A stretch of 64,000 nt of DNA. Source: CAZWSX01 sp964636985 (lineage in GTDB: Bacteria > Planctomycetota > Planctomycetia > Pirellulales > Pirellulaceae). Below the pieces are notes generated by a model, which saw nothing but the letters and a program-made list of their open reading frames with translations, was not told the DNA's origin and did not search any database. The stretch is from contig CAZWSX010000013.1 in assembly GCA_964636985.1 (NCBI GenBank), positions 130,342-194,341 of the forward strand, in the 5' to 3' direction. The translations under genes and the position numbers were made by a program. The stretch's first letter is position 1. Every line of letters begins with the position of its first letter. This document shows positions 1-9,221 of the stretch, in pieces.

Positions 1-2289
1 GGCGGGATCGACATTGGCCACCATCCGCAAATATCGGCGCGTGGTCTCGACGAGTTCGGCTGCGACAATCCATTGCGGCTTGGGTTCGAAAACGTTCGAG
101 CCAGGCCAAAGAAAAAATGCCAGGCCGCCGGCCCCTTTATACTCGTGGCCGTCGCCGCGCATCGCAATGTTTGCCAGCAACCCCGCAAGCAGCGATCGAT
201 GAATCGATCCATAAAGAGGATGATGCGGCAGCTCCGGTGCATTGACGCCGGGCCGAGGAGGCCCTTTAGCCCGCGCTTGGTTTTCCGCTCTTCGGCGAGC
301 GGCCGTTTGTTCCGCAAAGCCTTTGCCAGTCGGTGCCGCGGCAACGGCCTTTGCGTTGTCTTTGGTGTTAGACGGTTTGCCCAAGTTGATTGTCTGCCGG
401 TACGAGTAGGCCGTCACGGAAGTCGGCTTGCTCAATCGCAGCGCGCCGGGATCAATCATTTCGAGCAACTGGCGATGGACTTCCTGCCACTCGCGAATCC
501 GCTGCACGTTCAAAAAGTTCTGCCGGCAAGCTCGTTCGAACTGGTTCCGCGAGAGATCGCTTTTGAGATCGTGCAGAAACTCCCAAATCTTCAGCCACGA
601 CAGAAAATCGGAGTCGGCGTCGAAAAACTTCGCATGCGCGGCATCGGCCGCCTGCTCGCGCTCGGGCGGACGCTCGCGAACATCCTGCACCTCCAGCGCG
701 GAAGCAATCACCAGCACGTCGCGCAAACAGCCTTCTTTTTGCGCCTCGACAATCATCCGCGCAATCCGTGGGTCGCAAGGGAACGACGCCAACCGCTTAC
801 CTACCGGAGTGAGCTGTTTCTGCTCGTCGATCGCTCCCAGCTCAAACAGTGTTTTGTAGCCGTCGCGAATCGCATCCGGCCGCGGCGGATCGAGAAACGG
901 AAAATGCTCGATCTCCCCAAGCTGGAGCGACAGCGTTTGCAGAATCACCGATGCGAGATTCGTCCTCAGAATCTCCGGCTGGGTGAAGGGCTCGCGGCCG
1001 GCGAAATCGTCTTCGTCATAAATCCGATAACAAACGCCTGGTCCCACGCGACCGCAGCGGCCCTGCCTTTGATTGGCGCTTGCTTGAGAGATGGCTTCAA
1101 TTGGCAGCCGCTGCACTTTACTTTTAGTGGAATAGCGGCTAACACGAGCCGTTCCAGTATCAACGACAAAGCGAATATTCGGCACCGTCAGCGACGATTC
1201 GGCAACATTCGTTGCCAACACAATCCGCCGCCCAGGGTGAGATTGAAAAACCTTGTTCTGTTCCGCGATCGACAGCCTCGCATACAGCGGCAAAATGTCG
1301 ATCGGCCCGCCGCCGGCATCGGCCGTTCCCAGACGGCCGCGCAACCGCTTGTGGGCCTCGCGAATGTCGCGCTCGGTCGGCAGGAAAACGAGCACGTCGC
1401 CTGAACCCATGTCTCCCGAGCCCATCGTGGCGATCTCGTCAAGCGCTTCGCACACGCCGCCAATCGGGTCGGGGTCACCGGTGTTGGCATCGGGCGGAAC
1501 GCCGTGATACTTCGTCTCGACGGGATAGGTTCGCCCCGAAACTTCCACCACCGGGGCCGGCCCGTGCTCGTCCCCAAAGTGCGCCGCAAATCGCTGCGCA
1601 TCGATCGTGGCCGACGTGATGATGATCTTCAGATCGGGACGCCGCGCTTGTAGCCGGCGCAGGTATCCCAGCAGAAAATCGATATTGAGCGAGCGCTCGT
1701 GGGCTTCGTCGAGGATCAGGCAATCGTACTGCTCCAGAGAGCGGTCCGACTGCGTCTCGGCCAGCAAGATCCCATCGGTCATCAACTTGACCATGGTCTC
1801 GGGACGCGTCTGGTCGCCGAAACGGACCTTGTAAGCAACCTCGCCGCCGCTAGACCCCAGCTCCTGCGCCAAACGGTTAGCGATGCTTCGCGCGGCAATC
1901 CGTCGCGGCTGCGTGTGCCCGATGTATCCATCCAACCCGTAGCCGAGATCCAACAAGATTTTGGGCAGCTGCGTCGACTTGCCCGATCCCGTCTCGCCGC
2001 ACACCACCACCACCTGCCGCTCTCGAATCGCGGCAGCGATCTCATCCCGGCGTCCGCAAATGGGCAATGCAGGGTCGTACTCAAGTTTGAGTTGGGTCCG
2101 CCGCTCGGTTCGGACGCGCCGCGACTCGACGCTCTGGTTGAGTTCGGCCAGCAAACGATCGAGGCTCTGATTGTACGGCTTGGCTTGCTCGGCCAATCGC
2201 TCGATCGATCGCAAGCGATTGGTCAGCCGCGGGCGATCGCCCCGCAGCGCCGTCGCGATCGTACGTTCGATCTCGTTAAGAAAAGACAT
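1..2289 (-). CDS. hrpA: ATP-dependent RNA helicase HrpA (DEAH box), 3' end outside window
   Basis: Open on the minus strand from an ATG at 2289 to the left edge without a stop, giving 763 residues of a family usually near 1300. An in-frame TAG lies five codons upstream of the ATG, which fixes the start. About 100 N-terminal residues precede the helicase core. The core shows Walker A GETGSGKST, then TQPRRIAARS (motif Ia), DEAH (motif II) and TSAT (motif III). The last residues in the window read AELVETTRRYLRMVANVDPA, which matches the region after the RecA2 and winged-helix parts of HrpA. Family knowledge: 3'-5' RNA helicase of the DExH group, linked to mRNA processing and ribosome rescue. It is the most downstream gene seen in a minus-strand run; 136 bp separate it from the PIN/TRAM gene. 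Confidence 0.96.
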   Translation of the reverse strand, partial: MSFLNEIERTIATALRGDRPRLTNRLRSIERLAEQAKPYNQSLDRLLAELNQSVESRRVRTERRTQLKLEYDPALPICGRRDEIAAAIRERQVVVVCGETGSGKSTQLPKILLDLGYGLDGYIGHTQPRRIAARSIANRLAQELGSSGGEVAYKVRFGDQTRPETMVKLMTDGILLAETQSDRSLEQYDCLILDEAHERSLNIDFLLGYLRRLQARRPDLKIIITSATIDAQRFAAHFGDEHGPAPVVEVSGRTYPVETKYHGVPPDANTGDPDPIGGVCEALDEIATMGSGDMGSGDVLVFLPTERDIREAHKRLRGRLGTADAGGGPIDILPLYARLSIAEQNKVFQSHPGRRIVLATNVAESSLTVPNIRFVVDTGTARVSRYSTKSKVQRLPIEAISQASANQRQGRCGRVGPGVCYRIYDEDDFAGREPFTQPEILRTNLASVILQTLSLQLGEIEHFPFLDPPRPDAIRDGYKTLFELGAIDEQKQLTPVGKRLASFPCDPRIARMIVEAQKEGCLRDVLVIASALEVQDVRERPPEREQAADAAHAKFFDADSDFLSWLKIWEFLHDLKSDLSRNQFERACRQNFLNVQRIREWQEVHRQLLEMIDPGALRLSKPTSVTAYSYRQTINLGKPSNTKDNAKAVAAAPTGKGFAEQTAARRRAENQARAKGPPRPGVNAPELPHHPLYGSIHRSLLAGLLANIAMRGDGHEYKGAGGLAFFLWPGSNVFEPKPQWIVAAELVETTRRYLRMVANVDPA

Positions 2290-2312
2290 AACCAGCGTGA
2301 TCTACGGCGAGC

Positions 2313-2347
2313 GAAATCCGTTCGAAAATCCGTTCGAAAATCCGTTT
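2313..2347. repeat. short tandem repeat upstream of hrpA
   Basis: Three imperfect copies of a unit close to ATCCGTTCGAAA lie head to tail in the 136-bp gap between the PIN/TRAM gene and hrpA. It could be replication slippage; no regulatory role is visible. Confidence 0.5.
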
Positions 2348-2425
2348 CTTGGCAATCTGCAACTCGGGCACGAAATGATGACGACACGCTCGAAGGCACT
2401 TGGGTTCGCGTTCATCACCCGCCGG

Positions 2426-3463
2426 TTACCGCATGCCTCCCTCGGGCGAAGCTTTTGCGAAGACCATTCGCCCGGCACTCGTTTGCAGCATATTGGTAAC
2501 CGTCACGCGAACGCTTCGACCGACGAACTCCCGCCCCCCTTCAACCACCACCATCGTCCCATCTTCCAGGTGACCGACACCTTGCCCTGCTTCTTCGCCC
2601 GGCTTGTTGATCAGCACCTCGATGACTTCGCCGGGCAGCAGCACCGATTTGAGAGCGCTCGAGATTTCGTTCAAGTTGATCGTCGTTACGTTGTGCAGCT
2701 TGGCGACCTTATTCAAATTGAAGTCGCCGGTGACGATCTTGGCCTCAAGCTGCCGAGCAAGGAGCACCAACTTCATATCGACCGGCTGGCCCACCATGTC
2801 GGCCGTTTCGCGGTCGTGGATCTTCAGGTCGACCTTCGGATTGCCACGCAACTTGTTGAGCACATCGAGCCCCCGCCGGCCCCGTGCCCGCTTGAGCTTA
2901 TCGCCGCTGTCGGCGATCGCTTGCAGCTCCGTCAACACGAACCGCGGCATAATCAGCTGCGCGTCGAGGATGTTCGTCTCGACCAGGTCGGCGATCCGCC
3001 CGTCGATCACCACACTAGTGTCCAGAACGTAGGGCCGTTGCCCTTTCACTTCCTTGGAGAACTCGACATACGGAATGATGAAGCGGAAGTCGTCTTTAGT
3101 TTGCAAAAGCAAACTCACGCACGAGTAACACAACGTCATCCCGATCACCAGGCGGACGTTACTCTTGCTGAACAGCAAGTTCGCGTTGTCACCGAGCATT
3201 GGTTCTAGCGCCACCATCACGATGTAGGTGAGCAGCACGCCGATCAACAGCCCGAAATAGACGGCGCTAATCGTATCGATTTGCTTGGTCGGCGTTAAAA
3301 CGTCGGCCAAGACAACCGCGATCGCCATCCCGACCACCACGGCCAAAATGACGTAGGGGGTCCACGCCTGGGGCGACGGATAGCCACCGCGGTCGAGAAT
3401 GTTAGCGATCCCCGCCGCGACAATGATAAACGCCACCCGCAGAATCGTCAGCGGGACGTTCAT
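2426..3463 (-). CDS. PIN/TRAM domain membrane protein (YacL-like)
   Basis: About 345 residues. Four hydrophobic segments fill roughly the first 130 residues, followed by a PIN nuclease-like domain beginning PYVLDTSVVIDGRIADLVET with acidic residues spaced as in PIN domains, including the later TGDFNLNKVA. A short TRAM-like beta domain (LPGEVIEVLINKPGEEAGQGV) follows near the C-terminus. Homologues such as Bacillus YacL are membrane-anchored PIN/TRAM proteins with an assumed RNase role; the substrate is unknown. The ATG at 3463 is preferred because it begins right before the first membrane segment. A TTG at 3508 preceded by AAAGGGG would add 15 residues and cannot be excluded. Confidence 0.9.
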   Translation of the reverse strand: MNVPLTILRVAFIIVAAGIANILDRGGYPSPQAWTPYVILAVVVGMAIAVVLADVLTPTKQIDTISAVYFGLLIGVLLTYIVMVALEPMLGDNANLLFSKSNVRLVIGMTLCYSCVSLLLQTKDDFRFIIPYVEFSKEVKGQRPYVLDTSVVIDGRIADLVETNILDAQLIMPRFVLTELQAIADSGDKLKRARGRRGLDVLNKLRGNPKVDLKIHDRETADMVGQPVDMKLVLLARQLEAKIVTGDFNLNKVAKLHNVTTINLNEISSALKSVLLPGEVIEVLINKPGEEAGQGVGHLEDGTMVVVEGGREFVGRSVRVTVTNMLQTSAGRMVFAKASPEGGMR

Positions 3464-3738
3464 CGTGAGTCGTTCGATCAGTGCTGGAGGTCGCGAATTG
3501 CCTTCCAACGAATCGCCCCTTTCAAAGGATTGGCGTCACGCCAGGGGGATCGCACTCGGCGACTCGTTCGCCTCCGCCACCCCCGCATCACTTTAACTGA
3601 TTCTATTCGGGCCGTTCGCCGGAAAAAGGCGACCGACCGCCGCGTAACCCCCTTGTTTGACCAAGAAATCACCCAAGAGTCGGGTCGTAACGGCAGCACA
3701 GGCCCAAGGCTTCCTACTCCTGGAGTAAGGCCGCGGGT

Positions 3739-4188
3739 TCAAGATCGCCCCTGCAATCCGCGCAGATAATATCGCTGCACATCGGCGGCACACGATCGGC
3801 CCGTCGGCGAGCATTGGCCGCACTGCGCCTCGGGCGATTTCGCGCGCAACACGATCTCGCGCGTGCGATGGGGAATTCCCCCCTCCTCCAAATCAAGCTC
3901 GATCGCATCGCTTCCCACATTGAAACACGGGCAAATCGGAGCCGCCGGGTCCTTGGGATACACAGGCCGCGACAGTTCGCTGGCCGAGACAGAGTCCTCC
4001 ATCGCGTCGAAGTACGCCACCGCACACGTCGGCGTCTCGCAAAAAAAACAGGCCGATCCCAAGCGCGAACGTGCCTCCGCCGGGACAAAACGCGCGACCA
4101 CGGCCTCGGGAACCGGAATCCCCACCGCGCCGCAATCGGGACAGTAGAACTCAGATTGATCGGGCTCGCGGACGAAAGCCTTATTCAT
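3739..4188 (-). CDS. CopZ-like zinc and [2Fe-2S] binding protein
   Basis: 149 residues. The N-terminal part has a CPDC pair and a CFFCETPTC cluster followed by VAYFD, resembling the zinc-binding region of the Archaeoglobus CopZ N-terminal domain. The second half has a CPC pair and a late CGQC...C group arranged like a BFD-type [2Fe-2S] site. In CopZ this module is followed by a copper-binding HMA domain; here no HMA domain follows, so a copper role is only inferred. It is the third gene of an apparent operon, 27 bp after the probable anti-sigma gene, itself behind an ECF sigma gene. The assignment rests on cysteine spacing. Confidence 0.75.
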   Translation of the reverse strand: MNKAFVREPDQSEFYCPDCGAVGIPVPEAVVARFVPAEARSRLGSACFFCETPTCAVAYFDAMEDSVSASELSRPVYPKDPAAPICPCFNVGSDAIELDLEEGGIPHRTREIVLRAKSPEAQCGQCSPTGRSCAADVQRYYLRGLQGRS

Positions 4189-4215
4189 CGGAATGGAGAG
4201 CTTTTTGATGAAGCG

Positions 4216-4641
4216 CTACTTTGTCGAATCCCGCCGCTGCTTCCGCAGTTGCCCGGCGCTGGAATGGAAGATCTTGTTGCGACGATGTTGGCTGGCGTCG
4301 GGCGACTCCAGTACGGATCGCTTCAAGTCGGCAAAGTTCGATTGGCAGGTCCGGCAACCGATCGTCGTAAGATGGAACTGAATGTAGGCCGTGTGCTCAT
4401 CGTCGAGCACGCCCAATAGCGAGCGGCCGATCTCTTCCCGCGAGGGACAACTCAACCGCCGCCGGCGCCAAATTTCGCCCAGCGAGTGCACGCCCGCATC
4501 GCGCCGCGAGGCCAGTTGCGCCAATTCTTCAAGCAGCTCCGGTTGCAGGCGCAGCGCAGTTTCGATCGCCGCCATGTCTTCGGCCGACAGCGATTCGTCG
4601 AGGTAGGCGATCAGTTCAGCTTGGGTCGGACGAGAGGGCAC
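4216..4641 (-). CDS. probable anti-sigma factor, soluble zinc-finger type
   Basis: 141 residues with no membrane segment. The first 45 residues are helical and acidic (QAELIAYLDESLSAEDMAAI), like the N-terminus of many anti-sigma proteins. A cysteine at about 65 and a later H-x5-C-x2-C group resemble, but do not match, the H-x3-C-x2-C zinc motif of ZAS anti-sigma factors. It starts 45 bp after the ECF sigma stop codon and is followed closely by the CopZ-like gene. The anti-sigma role is inferred from position and the zinc-like motif; the sequence alone is weak. Confidence 0.6.
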   Translation of the reverse strand: MPSRPTQAELIAYLDESLSAEDMAAIETALRLQPELLEELAQLASRRDAGVHSLGEIWRRRRLSCPSREEIGRSLLGVLDDEHTAYIQFHLTTIGCRTCQSNFADLKRSVLESPDASQHRRNKIFHSSAGQLRKQRRDSTK

Positions 4642-4686
4642 GAGGGTATTGTTCCGAAGGAAATGTTCTGGACGAGCAGGAGCGAG

Positions 4687-5334
4687 CTACGATTTTTCGT
4701 CGTACAACTCAGGAAAAACTTCCTGCGACGGCTGTTGCTTACGGACCGCGGTTCGCATCTTGGCGATGAACTCGAATTTGTAGTTGGCGACGTGCTGCTC
4801 GGAGAGTTGCAACTCGCTCGCAACGTCTTTGTTCGCCCAACCTCGAACGAACAAAAGTTCCGCGCACTTGAGCTTTGCCCACTCCCCTTTCTCTTTCCAC
4901 TTGTCGATTTGATCTTTTAGCGCGTCGGCGATCGCGTTTTCCTCCAGCGATTTGCGTTCGCCGCTGCGGGCGATGCTGCTAGCAGCCCGATCGCTGCCCG
5001 CCACGTCCCAATCGCCGCTGGTCTCGCCCGTCACTTTGGAGAGCGGCAAGGCCGGGCGGCGCCCTTCGCGGCGCAAGTGGTCGGTCAGCTTGTACGCGCA
5101 AATGGAAAACAAATAGCCTTCCAGCGGACGTTGGCCGTCGTAATTGGGAAGGCTATTGAGAAAGCCGACGAACGTTTCCTGCACGATATCCTCGGCGGGG
5201 CCCGATTTCCCGAGCCGGCTATCGACAAAGGCCAACAGCCGACCTTCGTATCGCGCGATCAAATCGTTCCATGCGGTCTCGTCGCCGGAGCGGATGCGCT
5301 TGACGAGAATATCGTCGGCTTCGGAAGTGGACAT
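4687..5334 (-). CDS. ECF-type RNA polymerase sigma factor
   Basis: 215 residues. Region 2 is clear: RIRSGDETAWNDLIARYEGRLLAF, then AEDIVQETFVGFLNSLPNYD and LEGYLFSICAYKLTDHLRRE, the core-binding and -10 recognition helices. Region 4 is recognisable as WANKDVASELQLSEQHVANYKFEFIAKM, a helix-turn-helix. The spacer between the regions is longer than in small ECF factors. It probably heads a three-gene unit with the downstream anti-sigma candidate and the CopZ-like protein. Target promoters cannot be seen from the window. Confidence 0.93.
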   Translation of the reverse strand: MSTSEADDILVKRIRSGDETAWNDLIARYEGRLLAFVDSRLGKSGPAEDIVQETFVGFLNSLPNYDGQRPLEGYLFSICAYKLTDHLRREGRRPALPLSKVTGETSGDWDVAGSDRAASSIARSGERKSLEENAIADALKDQIDKWKEKGEWAKLKCAELLFVRGWANKDVASELQLSEQHVANYKFEFIAKMRTAVRKQQPSQEVFPELYDEKS

Positions 5335-5395
5335 GCAGCAAGCCCGCGGCGATAGGACGGCGAGTTGCGGCTTGCCAGCCGCAACCCTTCGTCAC

Positions 5396-6370
5396 TTACA
5401 GCCAATGGACCCAACGCGACCCCATCATGCCGGCGACGACAATTGCCAGTATCACCCCTCCCGCGGCCAACTTCAAGCGCGTCGTGTAATACCCACGCGT
5501 CGACGTATCGGCACGCAGATAGCCGAAGAACGTCAGCAGCATGCCGAGCGCCACGGTCCCCACCAGTGCGACCACGCCCACGCGGCTCGCCGAACGAATC
5601 TGCCGCCATCGATGCTGCACGTCGTGATCGAAATCGGGCGTGAACTGTACCAGGGCATGCACTTGCTTCATCGGACCGAAGCTGAACGTGCCTGTTTCGA
5701 CGTATTCGTATTTGGGATTCACGAATCGCGATTTGACGTACTCGCCCGAGTAGCCCAACAAAAGCGGTGCTTGCGACGAGCCGACCGTGCCTTCGATGTA
5801 ACGATCGGTCGCCTCGCGCGCTTTGTTGAACAGCTCTTGCCGTGCTTCCGCTTCGGTGGCGAAGGGCCCCGAGGCAATCGCGATTTGTTTACCGACCGGC
5901 TGCCCTTTAACGAAGCTGAATTTCCCAATCCATTCAGGCCGCGTCCCGTGCCACACGGGGTCAATATGAATTCCTTCCGGGTCGGCAAGCGGGACATTCG
6001 CGTCCGCGCTGGCACTTGCGGGCACAGCACTCGGCGACGCGGGCAAACTTGGCTGAGCAGTCCCAGGCGCACTCGATGTCGTTTGGTACTTGAGCGGATT
6101 ATCTTCGAAGGTCGCCTGATTTGAGGGTTGAGTCGAGGCGGGCTGTGTCGGCGCGGGTGCGACTGCCGCCGGAGTTGCGGCACTGTCGGGAACTGCTTCC
6201 GTTACCTTAGCAGGCGTTTCCGGAACAGGAGTTTGCTGCGCGGCTGCTTCTTGAGCCACAGCGGCCGGCAAAACCGCCGACATCCACGAGACCGCCACCA
6301 TAGAGACCAGAGCCAAATGGGCGGTCGCCCAGGCGGTCCACCCGCCAAATTTGACTACGTGAATCGACAT
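5396..6370 (-). CDS. exported or membrane protein of unknown function
   Basis: 324 residues. A signal-like hydrophobic stretch near residues 14-40 ends at AVAQEAAAQ. A low-complexity Pro/Ala/Thr/Ser region of about 100 residues follows, then a folded middle part (around GKQIAIASGPFATEAEARQE) and two C-terminal membrane helices. A GGGAAG sequence lies six bases before the ATG. I do not recognise the family. It lies 61 bp upstream of the sigma gene on the same strand and may share its transcript. Confidence 0.8.
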   Translation of the reverse strand: MSIHVVKFGGWTAWATAHLALVSMVAVSWMSAVLPAAVAQEAAAQQTPVPETPAKVTEAVPDSAATPAAVAPAPTQPASTQPSNQATFEDNPLKYQTTSSAPGTAQPSLPASPSAVPASASADANVPLADPEGIHIDPVWHGTRPEWIGKFSFVKGQPVGKQIAIASGPFATEAEARQELFNKAREATDRYIEGTVGSSQAPLLLGYSGEYVKSRFVNPKYEYVETGTFSFGPMKQVHALVQFTPDFDHDVQHRWRQIRSASRVGVVALVGTVALGMLLTFFGYLRADTSTRGYYTTRLKLAAGGVILAIVVAGMMGSRWVHWL

Positions 6371-6545
6371 GTGTTTCTTCCCGTGAAAAGCACCTACCCA
6401 GGGGCACGATCAGCGAGCCCACCATCACGGTATTCGATGGCAGGGGACAGATATTAGAGGGGGCAACTCTTTTCGCGGAGATTACGAAAAGACTACCCAA
6501 TACAGCCGCTAAACATTCGATCGGGCGAATGTTTTAGGCCAGCTG

Positions 6546-8711
6546 TTACGTCCGGTGGACTTCCCGCAAGGCAGCCTGCCGCTGGGCCTTATTATACCAG
6601 GGTGCGGCCGCTTGCACGGCCAGCGAGGTGACCGCCGGAATCGCCCAGCACCACGGCCCGAGCACTGGGAAAGCCGCCCACAGGAGCCCGCCACCCATCG
6701 CCAGGAAGAGAACCAGCCAAATCGCCATCCCTGTCCTGCGCGTTGGATCGGCTTGCAGCCACCATCGGGGGGCGGCCATCGCGATTCCGAAAAACAACAC
6801 GAACGGTAGCCACATCGAATCGGCATCGATGCGGCCGGCAATCGTGCGTATTGAATCTGGGTCGACGGAAGTCACCAACAAGGTCGACTGAATCGCGTAC
6901 GACACCAGCCCCAACCCAATTCCAGCGACGGCCATGATCGAGCGGCGCTTCCACTGATTTCCTTCGCGACCTTCCCACCACTTCGACAAGCCGAGGATCG
7001 TCCACGCCGAGATCGTCACGCTCGCGATCAACCACGTCAGACGCGGTGCGAAGTACGGATCGCCAACGCCTCCGAACGTCATCGCATGCAGCATGCAAGC
7101 CAACAAGGTGCTCGCCAAAATGGCGACACCCGCCGACCACAGCAGGCTGCCCGTAATTTCCGTTGTCTTCTCGCGAGAACCCTTGGCCAAGACGCGGCTG
7201 TTCAGCACTTCTGTAACGGTCCGCGGTCGAGCCGATCGGAACGGGCTTTCTCCTTCCGCGGCAACCGTCGTTGTGCTGGCGCCATACCGCCACAGAGCAA
7301 TCGCCAATCCCGTGAGCAGCACCGCCGCACTCAGCGGCCACGGGACAATGATCAAAATCAGCAGCGACGCCAAAATCACCAGCGTCTTAATCCCCGGCGA
7401 AACACCCGAGAACGGCAAGCGGGCCGGGTCGACACCCAGCGGCGAGCGGGCCGGAACTTGACCGACCTGGCCGGGGCGAGTTGCCTGCGTATAAGGCTGG
7501 CCCTGCGCCACATGGCCATTCACGGGGCGAGGCTGGCCGAATGAACCAAGTGGAATCGGTGTCGCCAGGCGAGAACCGTTCATCGAACCCTGTACCGGCG
7601 GGCGGCCTCCCGAATCTTTCACCGGGCCGAACACCATTTCCGGTGCCCGCGACGATTGCGAACGCTCGACGAATTCGATCGGAGCCGATGCCTGTCGGAG
7701 TTGGCTGCTTTGCGGTTGCTGTGCCGGCTGCCTGGCCGTGGAAGCGGGCGGAACCGGTGTGTCGCCAGCAAGGGCTCGCACCTCGGCGCACATCTCGGTC
7801 ACCAACTCGTAGCGATCGGTTGGGTCCTTGGCCAGAGCCTTCGCCACAATAACTCGATAAGCACCCGGAACACCCGACAGATCGGGGTTCGCCGTCAGGT
7901 GCTTCATGATGATCTCTTGCGTGCTCTCACCCTCGAACGGAACTTTGCCCGTGATGAGTTCGAACAGCACAATGCCCAGGGCATAAATATCGATCTGCCG
8001 GCCGTAGTTCCCCTTGCCGATTTCCGGCGCCATGTAGTGGAACGTCCCCACACTTTCCGTGTGGCCGCTTCCCCGGCTATAGGAGATGAACTTCGACAAA
8101 CCGTAATCGCCGATCTTCACGACTCCTTCGTCGGTGAAGATGTTGCCCGGCTTGAGGTCGCGGTGGACGATGCCGTGGTCGTGCAAGTAAGCAAGGCCCG
8201 CGGCGATGCCCTCGAACCAGCGCGTCACCTCTTCCAACGAGAGCCCATTGGGATTGCGATCGAGAACATCCTTCAGGCTCTCGCCATGGATGAACTCCAT
8301 GATCACCCAAGCGTGGCCGGCGTCGTCGTAACGAATGTCGTACAAGTCGAGCAGGTTGGGGTGCTTCAGGTTCAAGCACTGGCTCACGCCGCGCAGCTCG
8401 ACTTCCAGATTGCGCTGCACGCGTTTGAGCGCGACTTCTTTACCGGCATCGCTCGTGGCAAAGTAGACCTCGCCGAAGCCGCCGATGCCCACTCCGCGAC
8501 GAATGGTGTAACCATCGAACGGGCGGTGGCCGCTTGGGTAGCTGAACTTCATCGTTGCCGTTCGAACAGGCGGTCGGGGCAAGACTTGGCTATCCGGCGA
8601 ATGAGAATCGTTTTCCATCAATACCGGGCGACCATCGAACCCACTGGGGCCAATTCCGTTTGCGCCCGGTAGAGGGTCATCGCTTGTGGCTAGATCGCGC
8701 CGCATGGTCAT
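6546..8711 (-). CDS. membrane-anchored Ser/Thr protein kinase
   Basis: 721 residues. The N-terminal Hanks-type kinase domain (about 65-320) has a glycine loop GVGIGGFGEV, the ATP-binding lysine in VALKRV, catalytic HRDLKPGN (near 183-190) and MAPE. The Mg-binding DFG is DYG here (near 202). A Pro/Ser/Gln-rich linker follows. The C-terminal half has several hydrophobic segments, so the kinase faces the cytoplasm and the rest sits in the membrane. Two ATG codons (8711 and 8705) are equally possible. It is transcribed divergently from the pseudopilin gene. Substrates are unknown. Confidence 0.95.
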   Translation of the reverse strand: MTMRRDLATSDDPLPGANGIGPSGFDGRPVLMENDSHSPDSQVLPRPPVRTATMKFSYPSGHRPFDGYTIRRGVGIGGFGEVYFATSDAGKEVALKRVQRNLEVELRGVSQCLNLKHPNLLDLYDIRYDDAGHAWVIMEFIHGESLKDVLDRNPNGLSLEEVTRWFEGIAAGLAYLHDHGIVHRDLKPGNIFTDEGVVKIGDYGLSKFISYSRGSGHTESVGTFHYMAPEIGKGNYGRQIDIYALGIVLFELITGKVPFEGESTQEIIMKHLTANPDLSGVPGAYRVIVAKALAKDPTDRYELVTEMCAEVRALAGDTPVPPASTARQPAQQPQSSQLRQASAPIEFVERSQSSRAPEMVFGPVKDSGGRPPVQGSMNGSRLATPIPLGSFGQPRPVNGHVAQGQPYTQATRPGQVGQVPARSPLGVDPARLPFSGVSPGIKTLVILASLLILIIVPWPLSAAVLLTGLAIALWRYGASTTTVAAEGESPFRSARPRTVTEVLNSRVLAKGSREKTTEITGSLLWSAGVAILASTLLACMLHAMTFGGVGDPYFAPRLTWLIASVTISAWTILGLSKWWEGREGNQWKRRSIMAVAGIGLGLVSYAIQSTLLVTSVDPDSIRTIAGRIDADSMWLPFVLFFGIAMAAPRWWLQADPTRRTGMAIWLVLFLAMGGGLLWAAFPVLGPWCWAIPAVTSLAVQAAAPWYNKAQRQAALREVHRT

Positions 8712-9221
8712 TCTACTCGTGCCAGGAACACCTCGGTCCCCAGCGGTAACAAGTTATTCGTACCGATCACCGCTGCGATTCGCCCGATGGGGCTGCGCAC
8801 GGCAACTACGTCTATCCGGTCGTGTTCGTTCTTCGTGTCTAGGAGTGTTCGCGGGTTTCCGAAAATTATTGGAGAACGAATCTTTCGTTTGGGTTCATCC
8901 CTCAATGTAACGGCTTACAGGACAACACGTTACACAATAAGACAAATTGTCGTTTTCAGTCTCCAGCTCCACCATTCTGCCCCGAATGGGGTCCTCCCAA
9001 CGGAAGGGTGTCGAAGAAAGCGACAGCAAAGTCACGATAGTCGACATCGCAAGCTGGCGATCGCTGCGGAGAAATCCCCTCCCTCTTCCTGAAAGCCCTC
9101 CGGTAAGCGATTCTCTCCGGTTTTCCGCGTGTGCGCAACTGTTAGCGCCGTTTTGGCCCGTCGCTTGCTCATCTCACCAATTCCTTTCCGTTCTGTAACG
9201 TTTGGATCACTGAGACCTTAA
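8712..9221. other. 510-bp divergent intergenic region
   Basis: Lies between the divergent kinase and pseudopilin genes and must carry both promoters. It is more AT-rich in its centre (around 8860-8950). No convincing ORF, terminator or operator was recognised. Confidence 0.6.

Noticed and set aside
73..1404. Long open plus-strand frame of 443 codons
   Set aside because: It lies wholly antisense to hrpA, whose minus-strand frame has clear helicase motifs. Arg/Gln-rich composition is typical of an antisense shadow in GC-rich DNA.
2171..3208. Plus-strand frame of 345 codons
   Set aside because: Antisense to the start of hrpA and the PIN/TRAM gene; no recognisable motif.
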